NCBI GenBank assembly: GCA_001319865.1 | Contig: BBSL01000309.1 | Location: forward strand, 1 to 64,000 | Reading direction: 5' to 3' | Origin: Burkholderia sp. E7m39 | GTDB taxonomy: Bacteria; Pseudomonadota; Gammaproteobacteria; Burkholderiales; Burkholderiaceae | Length of the DNA: 64,000 nucleotides | Part shown: positions 9,149 through 16,976 of the stretch, in pieces | Numbering within the stretch: position 1 is the stretch's first letter | Layout: each line of letters starts with the position of its first letter | Position numbers and translations under genes: made by a program | The notes under the pieces: generated by a model | Seen by the model: only the letters and a program-made list of their open reading frames with translations | Told to the model about the DNA's origin: nothing | Database searches by the model: none

Positions 9149-9559
9149 CTAAGATCGGCGGAAGAGCCGACTGGCCGATTTCTGAAGGGTATCTATTGCC
9201 TTATCCGCCTCTGTGACGCGCTCATCAACGGGCAATCGGAGCGCATCGATGGCGTTTTCCACCAGGTCGAGTTCGTTCTCGGAGAACAGAAACGCGGAGC
9301 TACGTTGAACCTGCCAGGCGTCAATGTTGGCCCGACTCATGGCACGGACTGTCTCTTCAGGAGCCTTGCCACCTGAAAGCGTGAACGTGCTCACTTCCAG
9401 GTATGCACTTCGAAGCTCGAGCAGGGCGGCTATCATGTCGCGGTACGCCTGCGCAGTCGTCTCTGGTGCCTTCATCCTGCCGAGACGAGGGGACGCATAG
9501 ACGCTCCCGACATATGCCGCGAGAGCTGCGACGATCGCGACCGTGATTGTTTCAGTCAT
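9149..9559 (-). CDS. membrane-anchored hypothetical protein
   Basis: 136 aa from the ATG at 9559 (MTETITVAIVAALAAYVGS). An in-frame extension to 9616 lacks a ribosome site. One N-terminal membrane helix (about residues 5-20) is followed by a soluble helical domain rich in Ala, Glu and Arg (AYRDMIAALLELRSAYLEV, ELDLVENAIDALRLP). No known motif. The topology resembles small inner-membrane proteins with a cytoplasmic four-helix domain found on genomic islands. Confidence 0.6.
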   Translation of the reverse strand: MTETITVAIVAALAAYVGSVYASPRLGRMKAPETTAQAYRDMIAALLELRSAYLEVSTFTLSGGKAPEETVRAMSRANIDAWQVQRSSAFLFSENELDLVENAIDALRLPVDERVTEADKAIDTLQKSASRLFRRS

Positions 9560-10051
9560 TGTTCTCTGGTGTCCGTGTGAGAGCCCTTGGATGCTACCCG
9601 GTGGAATTCTAACCACACGTCGATGTCAGGGCACTAGCACTAACCTTCATGCCGGCCAAATTGCGGCAATTGCGAGGGCACACACCCGATCTTCGGCACG
9701 GCGCAGCTCAGAGGGAGTCGACAGCGACGTCGAAGAGAACGTCCCGAGAGCGGTTGGTTTGCGCTGCGGACAGGCGTGATCGGGCAACCGTTTCTTGAAA
9801 GACAACTGCGGGGTCAAGAATGCGCCTCAAATGGCCGATAAAAAGTTGGCCGCACACCCGGCGAACCTCGCACAAACAGTCGAATAGACACTTAACGGCG
9901 TCACAGCTTCTCTTGGCTGTCGGATCACGACGAGCAGAACTGGTGGTTCGGCTGTCGAAGCGACGTCAACCGAGCAACGGCGTTCGAAAGGCGGATTTTC
10001 GTTTTCAACGGCGCGACTGAAACGCGAATTTAATCAACTAAGGGATCAATC
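9560..10051. other. intergenic, no supportable gene
   Basis: 490 bp between divergent genes. Short frames exist (for example 9820-10020), but they are Arg/Ser-rich, lack ribosome sites and show no domain. Promoters for both flanking genes must lie here. No operator-like palindrome stood out. Confidence 0.4.
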
Positions 10052-10633
10052 GTGAAAACACATGGACGTCTGCTACAAGCTGCTATCGTCACATCTCTCT
10101 GCGTTAGGTGCGCAACCTCAGCGATGGCGGGCACAGACGCTTCCACCTTCGATGTCGCTGGTATCAGGCTTGGCATGTCGCCTGCAGAGGTGCAGGCCAA
10201 AATCGCCGAGCATTTTGGCGTAAGCAAGGCAAAGGTCTATACGCTTTCGATGCCGCAATCCATTCTCGGCGGCAAACCCGCGATCATCGCAATGAATTAC
10301 GAAGCCAACGGTGAGCGTCTGGAAGTCAACTTCGAGGTTGTAAGTGCGAAACCAGGAGACCCGACGGCCGCCGATCGCATTGGCTACAAGTTGCCGTTCT
10401 CTCGCGAGAACGCTGATAGGCTGAAGTCCGCCGCTGTCTCGAAGTACGGCGCGCCGAACGTGGACTCATTTCCGCTTCAGTGGTGCGCGAAAGCTTCCAA
10501 TCCTGCGCTCTGTGATTCTGGTCAGGCCGAACTTAGCGTCGGAAACACCGACTTGATCTTGAAGGACGACAGATATGTTCAGCGATCCATGCGGTTGAGG
10601 GACGAACTAAACACCACAAAGCCGCGTCTCTAA
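10052..10633 (+). CDS. exported hypothetical protein
   Basis: 193 aa. The signal peptide ends ATSAMA-GTD. The mature part begins with FDVAGIRLGMSPAEVQAKI, a pattern common in periplasmic proteins of unknown function where a beta strand leads into a short helix at G-x-x-LGMS. A Cys pair (WCAKASNPALC) near residues 149-158 could form a disulphide. No enzyme motif. The start codon ATG is preceded by a weak ggatca. Same-strand neighbours lie 140 bp or more away, so it is probably a single-gene unit. Confidence 0.65.
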   Translation: MKTHGRLLQAAIVTSLCVRCATSAMAGTDASTFDVAGIRLGMSPAEVQAKIAEHFGVSKAKVYTLSMPQSILGGKPAIIAMNYEANGERLEVNFEVVSAKPGDPTAADRIGYKLPFSRENADRLKSAAVSKYGAPNVDSFPLQWCAKASNPALCDSGQAELSVGNTDLILKDDRYVQRSMRLRDELNTTKPRL

Positions 10634-10771
10634 AACAACCAGTTTGAAGGGCCGCCGCATCGACGGGAACTAGAAAAGCCCGGGCGGCCCCGACTCGATG
10701 CGGGTTTCGAGCCGCCCCGATGACTTGTCGAACGCGCACGGAGCGCTTTGGGAGCAGAAAGGAAAATACTC

Positions 10772-10993
10772 ATGAGAAAAAGTACGTGGACATACAGTGA
10801 ATTGACACAGATCGTCGAGAAAGAGATTGACGCGCTAATGGCAGAAGCGCGCGCGACGGCTGAAACCGAAGAAAGGATGCGCAAACGGTGCTATGCAGCC
10901 GGTGTCTTGATGGGTTGGATGGCTATCGTTGCGGGCGACGCGGCCGCAATCGACACGCAGCGCATGAAGGACAAACTACGCCTCACTGCATAA
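10772..10993 (+). CDS. small hypothetical protein
   Basis: 73 aa from the ATG at 10772, chosen because aaaggaaaa lies at the right distance; an in-frame ATG eight codons upstream has no such site. Mostly helical, with a charged N-terminal half (ELTQIVEKEIDALMAEARATAE) and a hydrophobic patch (VLMGWMAIVAG). No recognised domain. Confidence 0.5.
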   Translation: MRKSTWTYSELTQIVEKEIDALMAEARATAETEERMRKRCYAAGVLMGWMAIVAGDAAAIDTQRMKDKLRLTA

Positions 10994-11290
10994 CGTGAGG
11001 CTGACTGTTTGGTTAGATAGCGCAGGATCAGCGATCTTGGCTTTCCACTGCTCGATCTTGGTTGACAGCGTCGCCATAGGTGCGTTGGTGATCGTCCAGG
11101 CGCCGTTCGGACGCCTGGCATACATAGCTCGACGGCAACATGACGGTGTGGGTGGCCTACCCCGACACGGCCAGCGGTCTTTGATCGGTCATTCGCGGAG
11201 TATTCACCGAATGATCGAATGAGGGCTGCTGCTTATGCAAGAATCGTATTCTCTTCGATTCCCACACGAACGCGCTTCTAGATTTCGCCA

Positions 11291-12748
11291 ATGCCCCGCT
11301 TGATGACACCGACCGATGAGCAGCTGGCGATCCTCGATGCCGTCGTTGGCCGTGAGAGCATGAAAATCAAGGCATATGCCGGAGCGGGGAAGACGTCGAC
11401 GCTGAGGTTTGTGGCGGACCGTCTTTCACATCAACGTGGCATATACCTCGCGTTCAACCGTGAGATCGCGGAACACGCCAGGCGTCGATTTCCAGGGAAC
11501 GTGGTGGCGGGAACGATTCACTCAATGGCGTACCGATCCGTATCGACCCGGCTCACCGCGCGCGTGAATCAACCTGCCGAGCAGCCCCATGAACTTGCGG
11601 CTCGCTATGGGCTTGGGCCCGTCGAGGTTCCCCTCGTTACCGGAAAGGTCGTTGAAGTCACGCCGTTTGAGTTGGGCCGGATGATTGTTGATGGGCTCGG
11701 CAGGTTTTGCCGCTCTGCGGACGATGTGCCGCTCTCGCTTCACATCCCTGTCGACGAGAAGATCGACGAGAGGGCAGCGGAATGGCTGCAAAGCGGACTG
11801 ATTCTCTATGTCGAACGACTATGGAGCGAAAGCAAGGAACCTCGCGGCCGCGGAGCCATCCTTCCCGACGTCTACCTCAAGGTCTGGGCTCAGTCGGGTC
11901 CGCGCATTGAATCGGACTTCATTTTGCTCGATGAAGCTCAGGATAGTGACGGTGCGATCTTGCGGCTACTCAACGAGCAGACACACGCACAGATTGTGTA
12001 CGTGGGCGATCCCTATCAACAGATCTACGAATGGCGCGGTGCCGTCAACGCAATGGCGAAGATCGAGGCAGCCGAATATTCGCTGACCGAGTCGTTCCGT
12101 TTCGGTCACACGTTCGCCGTACTAGCGAGCCGACTACTCGCGTTGCTTGGCGAGCAGACGCTGGTTCGCGGGCAAGGCACAATCGGCTCTCTTATGGTCG
12201 AAGACCCGTCGGTCGCGCCACCTGTTGACGCGACCCTTTGCCGAAAAAATGTCTCCGCCATATGGCATCTTGCCGCCGGCGTCGAGGCGGGCCAAAAGCC
12301 GGCAATCCGCATGAGCCCAGCTGAGATTGTCGCTTATGCCGATGGTGCCGATATGTTGCTGGCGGGACGTCGTGCTTTCCGACCAGCTGCATTGTCGCTG
12401 TTCGAGACATGGAAAGACGTTCAGTCTTTCGCTCGCAGCGCGGCCGGTGCCGATTTGCTTCCGATAGTTCGAATCGTCGACGAGCTTGGAACCGACTATC
12501 TGCGCTCGCTCGCTCTGAGGATCACGCCCGAAGCGAGCGCTGATTATGTCATCTCGACGGTGCACAGGGCGAAAGGCCTCGAGTGGAAGCGAGTCAAGGT
12601 TGTTAACGATTTCCTGTTCAAATACGTCGATGGTCGCCTGACGCTGGACGACGACGAGCTGCGGCTGCTCTACGTCGCCCTGACCAGAGCGCAGCACGTT
12701 TTGGACGTGTCAGACCTTCGTGAACCGCTCCTGAAATTGCTTGCGTGA
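11291..12748 (+). CDS. UvrD/Rep-type superfamily 1 helicase
   Basis: 485 aa, short for UvrD (about 720) but complete for the compact FBH1-like or phage-type SF1A helicases. Motifs in order: Q-like TPTDEQ near residue 6, Walker A AYAGAGKTST (28-37), motif Ia AFNREIAEHA, Walker B LLDEAQDS (about 215-222), motif III GDPYQQIYEWRGA, motif V STVHRAKGLEW (about 420) and motif VI LLYVALTRAQ. It should use ATP to unwind or remodel DNA. It has no fused nuclease. It stands in the accessory region with unknown small genes downstream, so it may belong to a defence or repair module, but no partner is obvious. Confidence 0.87.
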   Translation: MPRLMTPTDEQLAILDAVVGRESMKIKAYAGAGKTSTLRFVADRLSHQRGIYLAFNREIAEHARRRFPGNVVAGTIHSMAYRSVSTRLTARVNQPAEQPHELAARYGLGPVEVPLVTGKVVEVTPFELGRMIVDGLGRFCRSADDVPLSLHIPVDEKIDERAAEWLQSGLILYVERLWSESKEPRGRGAILPDVYLKVWAQSGPRIESDFILLDEAQDSDGAILRLLNEQTHAQIVYVGDPYQQIYEWRGAVNAMAKIEAAEYSLTESFRFGHTFAVLASRLLALLGEQTLVRGQGTIGSLMVEDPSVAPPVDATLCRKNVSAIWHLAAGVEAGQKPAIRMSPAEIVAYADGADMLLAGRRAFRPAALSLFETWKDVQSFARSAAGADLLPIVRIVDELGTDYLRSLALRITPEASADYVISTVHRAKGLEWKRVKVVNDFLFKYVDGRLTLDDDELRLLYVALTRAQHVLDVSDLREPLLKLLA

Positions 12749-12838
12749 GACGAACCACTACGGTCGCGATTCTGAGGGCGATGATTCTTCAGGCTTAGTG
12801 AGACGCCGTGCGCTATTCCGGTAGCGCTTGACACGCTC

Positions 12839-13474
12839 GTGCACACGATAAAATGGAATCAGCTTCGCCGAATGGAGGGCTATCTCCGTCAGCTTACGTA
12901 CAAGAATCAGTCAAGAGAACAAATGCTTACGGGAACCGGGCTATTACACACGCGAGAATCAGCCGAGCGCCGCTACGAGTTAATCAGACGCCGTGCTCGA
13001 CTGAGTGCGCAGCGGTACGCGCGACTACGGACGCGACGTAACTTCAAGTTCAAAGCGTTTGACGTCTTTGCGTTCAAGGCTGTTGCATCGCAGTGGGAGC
13101 CGCGTCGACGCAGGGTCGCCTGGGACTGGGCCGGTCAGTTCGTTTACTGGAGAAAGAAGCGACCAACCCGGTGGGATCTTGCGATCTGGCTGGGTGACGA
13201 ACTTATTTGTCTGGCGCTAGGTTATGCATCGCGGCCCGGGAAGAAGATTCTCTATCTCGCGGGCGTCGAACGAATTCCCGGTGACCATCCAGACGCGCAA
13301 TTTGTGCTTCCGATGGTGATCGATGCGACAGAGCGATACGCTCGGAGGCTCGGCGCCGCAGAAGTGCGGATCTTGCAGCCGCACCCGGCGCTCGAAGCTC
13401 GGTATGCGGTCTTGGGGTACACTTATACCTATGACAACGCCAAGCGCTCAACCGTAGCGCGGCGTGAGGAGTGA
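12839..13474 (+). CDS. hypothetical protein with possible GNAT-like fold
   Basis: 211 aa from GTG at 12839; an ATG at 12872 would give 200 aa. The N-terminus is very basic (YELIRRRARLSAQRYARLRTRR). From about residue 110 the pattern ICLALGYASRPGKKILYLAGVER, then a helix TERYARRLGAAEVRI and ARYAVLGYTY, resembles the strand-helix order of N-acetyltransferases, with a terminal GY-x-Y as in many GNATs. This is inference from pattern only. It lies 90 bp after the helicase gene, and its stop is 3 bp before the next small gene, so the two are likely co-transcribed. Confidence 0.55.
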   Translation: MHTIKWNQLRRMEGYLRQLTYKNQSREQMLTGTGLLHTRESAERRYELIRRRARLSAQRYARLRTRRNFKFKAFDVFAFKAVASQWEPRRRRVAWDWAGQFVYWRKKRPTRWDLAIWLGDELICLALGYASRPGKKILYLAGVERIPGDHPDAQFVLPMVIDATERYARRLGAAEVRILQPHPALEARYAVLGYTYTYDNAKRSTVARREE

Positions 13475-13477
13475 ACC

Positions 13478-13681
13478 GTGCGTACGATGAACATGGGTTT
13501 TCAGAGAGCCAATGATATTCAGGAGCGAACGGCCCGTGCGGCGGGCGGTTCGGGCCGGTCTGCGCCTGCACCGCGTGTGACGCGCGAAGATCACCGCGCT
13601 CGCGACATCTACAGCGCATTCGAGGGCGCGGATACGCCGGAGTTTCAGGGAACGATCGGGACGCGACGGCGGCCCCGGTAA
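13478..13681 (+). CDS. small hypothetical protein
   Basis: 67 aa with a GTG start directly after the preceding gene's stop; an ATG three codons in is an alternative, and gcgtgaggagtg supplies a ribosome site for either. Basic and probably disordered (AAGGSGRSAPAPRVTREDHR). It ends at a strong terminator, which supports an expressed two-gene unit. No recognised domain. Confidence 0.5.
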   Translation: MRTMNMGFQRANDIQERTARAAGGSGRSAPAPRVTREDHRARDIYSAFEGADTPEFQGTIGTRRRPR

Positions 13682-13685
13682 AAGC

Positions 13686-13711
13686 AAAAAGGCGCGGTAG
13701 CGCCTTTTTTT
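13686..13711 (+). terminator. intrinsic terminator
   Basis: A perfect GC-rich stem (aggcgc / gcgcct) with a ggta loop, preceded by five A and followed by seven T. It can act on both strands. It ends the 12839-13681 unit and may also serve the convergent gene at 13762. Confidence 0.88.
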
Positions 13712-13761
13712 ACGTCCCCGACATTTTACATAATTGTTTTTATCAACATATTAGGGTCTGG

Positions 13762-14019
13762 TCATTTTCCCGACGTCTTGCGTTTTCGGGGCATGGGGCC
13801 GACTTGGAATAGGAAGACGGCTGGCCCGGGGTAAACCGCGTTGATCCTCCAGCCTGCGGCCATCACCGCCGGTAAAACCTTTCCAGGGGGCCAGCTATTG
13901 TCACTATCCCCGTATAGAAAGTTTGTCACGAATCCCTCTTGTGCCTGGTATCCGACGACAAAGCGTTCCGTCAGTTGTGGATTTGGAAGTTTCTTCTTAG
14001 CAGGCCTTGTTGCTGCCAT
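13762..14019 (-). CDS. small hypothetical protein
   Basis: 85 aa from the ATG at 14019, which has the ribosome site ggaggcaac; an ATG four codons upstream lacks one. The basic N-terminus (MAATRPAKKKLP) is followed by a compact aromatic-rich body (FVVGYQAQEGFVTNFLYGD ... GWRINAVYPGPAVFLFQVG) that looks like a small beta-sandwich. No known motif. Confidence 0.55.
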   Translation of the reverse strand: MAATRPAKKKLPNPQLTERFVVGYQAQEGFVTNFLYGDSDNSWPPGKVLPAVMAAGWRINAVYPGPAVFLFQVGPMPRKRKTSGK

Positions 14020-14126
14020 TGTTGCCTCCATTCGTTGGTTGGTGGCGCAGACCGCGCCTCCCTGAGAATAGGCAACACCAACTGCTAACTCAAATCAGCT
14101 ACCAGACGCTAGGATCGCCCCTCGCT

Positions 14127-14150
14127 TTCAGTCCGTCTTTCAGTCCGTCT
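14127..14150. repeat. two tandem 12-bp repeats
   Basis: ttcagtccgtct occurs twice head to tail, followed by a partial third copy (ttgggtcggt). It lies in the 365-bp stretch 14020-14384 between two minus-strand genes, where no coding frame is supported. No function inferred. Confidence 0.6.
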
Positions 14151-14384
14151 TTGGGTCGGTCGGTATGGGCAGTGCGCTTCATGACCGCCTCCAATCAGGC
14201 CGCTCGCTCCGCGTTCGATCTTGCGGCGCCAGACGCGTCTCATCAGTGTCGCTCACTTCGACTCGGAACTGGCGTACGAGCGCACCCGCCGCGCCGCGAG
14301 CACAACGCATATCTTGGGACCGCCGAGACGCTGCTCGCGGGGCTGTTGCGCAGCGGTGCTCGTGGCGCAAGATCTTGCGATTCT

Positions 14385-14978
14385 TCACGACCTGTTGGAC
14401 GTCGCGGAGCGCCAACGGTCGCCGCCCAACGTCAGCGGCATTTGCATTTTGTTTTTGTTCTGCCCGTCAATCGCGGCACGCATGTTCGGTAGTGCCGCCT
14501 GCACGTCTGGTCGCTTTGCCCACTCCGGCAGATCGTCGATCGTATATGTGAAGTACGCCATGGTTTGGGGCACCCCGAGCACTGTTTCAACGGGTTCCCA
14601 GCTGAGCAGCTTCTGCAGATGAGGCTTCCCATAGCAGAGTGCTCCGCGATTCGCGTACTTTTTCCCTTCGGCCGTGAGATCGTATTTGTGCCCAGGCACC
14701 GGCGCGCCGACGGCGTTTGGGACACTCACCGCTGTAGCGGAAAGAAGTCCCGCATCAACGAGCGGGCGACGCGTGAGTGCTCGATCACTGGAATCAGGTG
14801 CTGAGTCCGGCCAATCCAGTGCGACGGACACGCATAGTGGCGGCCCGGACTTAAGACCGTCCGTTACCGCTGCTTCGAAATTCGTACTGTTCGGCTCTTT
14901 GCTGTTTGAGCATGCTGCCAAGACCAAAACGGTGGCGGCGGCGGCAAAGATAGGGTGGTTTGCGCGAGACGCGTTCAT
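14385..14978 (-). CDS. putative lipoprotein, paralogue of the gene at 23973
   Basis: 197 aa. The signal peptide ends in the lipobox LAAC (Cys23). The mature part follows the same plan as the lipoprotein at 23973-24641: N-x-x-NF-x-A near the N-terminus, LVDAGLLS, a Tyr-Thr/Gly-rich segment, then C-x-G(K/H)(P/L) and YT-x-x-x-(D/I)-(L/V)P-x-W(A/V). It ends ... LTLGGDRW versus LVLASDGW in the paralogue. The C-terminal tail after DRW differs (RSATSNRS), so the last residues may reflect a frameshift. Divergent from kfrA. Function unknown. Confidence 0.68.
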   Translation of the reverse strand: MNASRANHPIFAAAATVLVLAACSNSKEPNSTNFEAAVTDGLKSGPPLCVSVALDWPDSAPDSSDRALTRRPLVDAGLLSATAVSVPNAVGAPVPGHKYDLTAEGKKYANRGALCYGKPHLQKLLSWEPVETVLGVPQTMAYFTYTIDDLPEWAKRPDVQAALPNMRAAIDGQNKNKMQMPLTLGGDRWRSATSNRS

Positions 14979-15079
14979 TTAATAGACGAGAAATTGCCAA
15001 CGCCAAGCATCTTACTTCAGATGAATTCCGCCGAGTCCTATAGTCGGAAAACAGATTCTTGCCATCGAAGATAACATAT

Positions 15080-15107
15080 CGTAACGTAACATAACACGTA
15101 ACATAAC
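15080..15107. promoter_or_regulatory. iterated CGTAACATAAC repeats, probable KfrA operator
   Basis: The 11-mer CGTAACATAAC occurs at 15085-15095 and 15097-15107, 12 bp apart. Extra half units lie beside it (CGTAAC at 15080-15085, ATAAC at 15071-15075). The block ends 12 bp before the kfrA start codon. KfrA proteins are known to bind repeats at their own promoter and repress it, so autoregulation is the natural reading; binding itself is inferred. Confidence 0.7.
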
Positions 15108-15119
15108 GCAGAGGGGCAA

Positions 15120-15965
15120 ATGGCGCGCGAACCAGCAATCACCCAAGATCAAGTGAGCAAGGCGGCCGAGGCCATTAGTGAAACTGGCGCCCGGCCGACC
15201 GCGCGCGCGATTCGCGAGCGACTCGGTGAGGGCTCGATGGCCACCGTTCTCAAATACCTGCAGGCGTGGAAGGATGCGCAGATCCGGCCGGCCGAGCCGC
15301 CTGTGACGTTGCCCCAGCCGTTGCAACGGGGACTTATAGAGTTCGTTGCAGCAGAGGTTGAGCGCAGTAAGACCGAGCTTCGAGCCGAACTTGAGGCGGC
15401 TAACCAGTCAAACGCTGATTTGATCCTGGAGTCCGAGCGGCAAGGGTTAATGATCGAGAATCTCAACGCGTCGCTCGAGAGGGCTTACGCTGAGAAAGCT
15501 GAGCTTTCGGGGCGGCTCGATCAAGTAGTAAATGAGCGAGACGCGGCGAGTCATGAAGCAGCAGCCGAGCGCCAAGCCGCGGAGGCAGCGAGAACCGAAC
15601 TCGCGAAGGCAGAGCTTCGCCTGAAAGCGATGCCGCGGCTTGAGAAAGAGCTCGGAGATCTGCGCGACGAGATCAATAGCCAACGAGCAAAGCGCACCGA
15701 GGCAGAGCAAGCGGCTGCGGTCGCCGATGCTCGTTTTCAAGGAGCCGTTGAGGCGCGTAAGACAGCCGAGGCGGCGCTTGATGAAGCCAAGAAAGGCGTG
15801 ATCAGCAAGGATGAAGAGCTCACGAGTCTCCGCGCAGAACTTAAGGACGCTAGAGCCTCAAACAGTGACCTTCGCGAAAAACTGGCGACCCTCGGCGCGA
15901 ACACGCCACCTGCCCGTCGAGCACGTCGCGCTGTTGCGCCCTTGCCAAAGAAACCGCGCGGGTAG
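15120..15965 (+). CDS. KfrA-family DNA-binding coiled-coil protein
   Basis: 281 aa. Residues 1-90 form a KfrA_N helix-turn-helix domain (ITQDQVSKAAEAISETGARPTARAIRERLGEGSMATVLKYLQAW). From about 95 to 255 follows a nearly unbroken Ala/Glu/Arg coiled coil, then a basic Pro-rich tail (ARRARRAVAPLPKKPRG). Plasmid KfrA proteins are alpha-helical DNA binders that support stable inheritance and repress their own gene. Here it stands without parA/parB, directly upstream of the mutagenesis operon and separated from it by a terminator. This suggests plasmid or island ancestry. Length is normal for the family. Confidence 0.85.
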   Translation: MAREPAITQDQVSKAAEAISETGARPTARAIRERLGEGSMATVLKYLQAWKDAQIRPAEPPVTLPQPLQRGLIEFVAAEVERSKTELRAELEAANQSNADLILESERQGLMIENLNASLERAYAEKAELSGRLDQVVNERDAASHEAAAERQAAEAARTELAKAELRLKAMPRLEKELGDLRDEINSQRAKRTEAEQAAAVADARFQGAVEARKTAEAALDEAKKGVISKDEELTSLRAELKDARASNSDLREKLATLGANTPPARRARRAVAPLPKKPRG

Positions 15966-16010
15966 GACCCAGTTGTCGCGCGGTTGCGCGCAAAGTCCAT
16001 TTCGTTTACG

Positions 16011-16042
16011 AGGCGCGCCCCCAACTTCCGGCGCGCCTTTTT
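16011..16042 (+). terminator. intrinsic terminator after kfrA
   Basis: Perfect 9-bp stem aggcgcgcc / ggcgcgcct with a 10-base loop, followed by five T. It should separate kfrA transcription from the LexA-controlled operon. Confidence 0.85.
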
Positions 16043-16230
16043 CGTTCCTTCTTTAGGATGATTTGCCGCCCCATTTTCCGATAATAAATTGGGATTGCAA
16101 ATTAAATTTCAAACTACTAAACGGCCAACATACAACCGCTGCCGGTCTCTTCGCTCGTAATGTTGCACCGGTGCAATAGAACGGTCGTTCAATAAATTGG
16201 GGCTTGATCTCGCTGGACCTTGCCAGGATA

Positions 16231-16250
16231 TACTGTGTTTTTATACAGTA
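16231..16250 (+). promoter_or_regulatory. LexA (SOS) box of the imuA-imuB-dnaE2 operon
   Basis: TACTGT-N8-ACAGTA, with CTGT at 16233 and ACAG at 16246, an exact match to the proteobacterial LexA consensus CTGT-N8-ACAG. It sits 16 bp upstream of the imuA start codon, so LexA would block the promoter and DNA damage would release it. This is the usual control of this cassette. Confidence 0.92.
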
Positions 16251-16265
16251 TCTGGCGGAGGCGAT

Positions 16266-16976
16266 ATGAGCGCTGCCTTAATGCCTGAAGCGATCCATCC
16301 CGATTTATGGAAAGGCAACCAGCTTGCACGCGCCGCATCGCGAGTCGTGCCTTGTGGCGACGAAGGTCTCGCTGCCGAGTTGCCAGGCGGCGGGTGGCCA
16401 CGCGGCGCGCTGACCGATCTGCTTGTCCAGCAGACTGGTTGCGGGGAACTCCGGCTGCTGCGGCCTGCCTTCGAGCGCCTCGGATCGAAACCGGTCGTGC
16501 TGGTGCAGCCGCCGCACAACGTCCAGCCGACGGCGTTCGCGTGGTGGGGGCTGGACCCGTCCAATCTGATGATGGTGAAAGCGCCGAAGACGGCCGACGC
16601 GCTGTGGGCTGCTGAGCAGATCCTGCGCGCGGGCACCTGTGGCGCGCTCGTGTTCTGGCAGCAGCATGTGCGGCCCGAGGCGGTGCGGCGGCTGCATCTG
16701 GCCGCGCAAACGTCCGAGTCGCTGTTTTTCATGGTGCGGCCACTGGCGACGACACGGGACGCGTCGCCTGCTCCGCTGCGCCTCGCGATCCGTGCGGCAA
16801 AAGGCGGCGGCGTCGAAGTCCAGTTTCTGAAGCGCCGCGGCCCTGCCCGCGATGAGCCGCTGTTCGTCTCGCTGACGCCCTCCCCGATCCTGAACGTAAA
16901 ACGCAATGCAACTGTGGATAGGCGTCCATCTCCCGTTGTTATGCCTCGAAGTGTTCCGGCCGAAGTGGTCGCGTGA
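16266..16976 (+). CDS. imuA: ImuA, SOS mutagenesis accessory protein
   Basis: 236 aa from the ATG at 16266 (ribosome site ggcggaggcg); the open frame to its left contains the LexA box and is not coding. It is a RecA-like, SulA-related protein. Segments typical of ImuA include the start IHPDLWKGNQLARA, GGGWPRGALTDLLVQQTGCGELRLLRPA and PTAFAWWGLDPSNLMMVKAP. In Pseudomonas and Caulobacter, ImuA acts with ImuB and DnaE2 (ImuC) in damage-induced mutagenesis and probably links the mutasome to RecA. The gene overlaps the start of imuB by 71 bp, which indicates translational coupling. Confidence 0.9.
   Translation: MSAALMPEAIHPDLWKGNQLARAASRVVPCGDEGLAAELPGGGWPRGALTDLLVQQTGCGELRLLRPAFERLGSKPVVLVQPPHNVQPTAFAWWGLDPSNLMMVKAPKTADALWAAEQILRAGTCGALVFWQQHVRPEAVRRLHLAAQTSESLFFMVRPLATTRDASPAPLRLAIRAAKGGGVEVQFLKRRGPARDEPLFVSLTPSPILNVKRNATVDRRPSPVVMPRSVPAEVVA

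Noticed and set aside
7155-12748. A complete Gabija system (OLD-like ATPase plus UvrD helicase)
   Set aside because: The two genes are on opposite strands, 2.5 kb apart with three small genes between, while Gabija genes are adjacent and co-directional. Kept only as a comparison.
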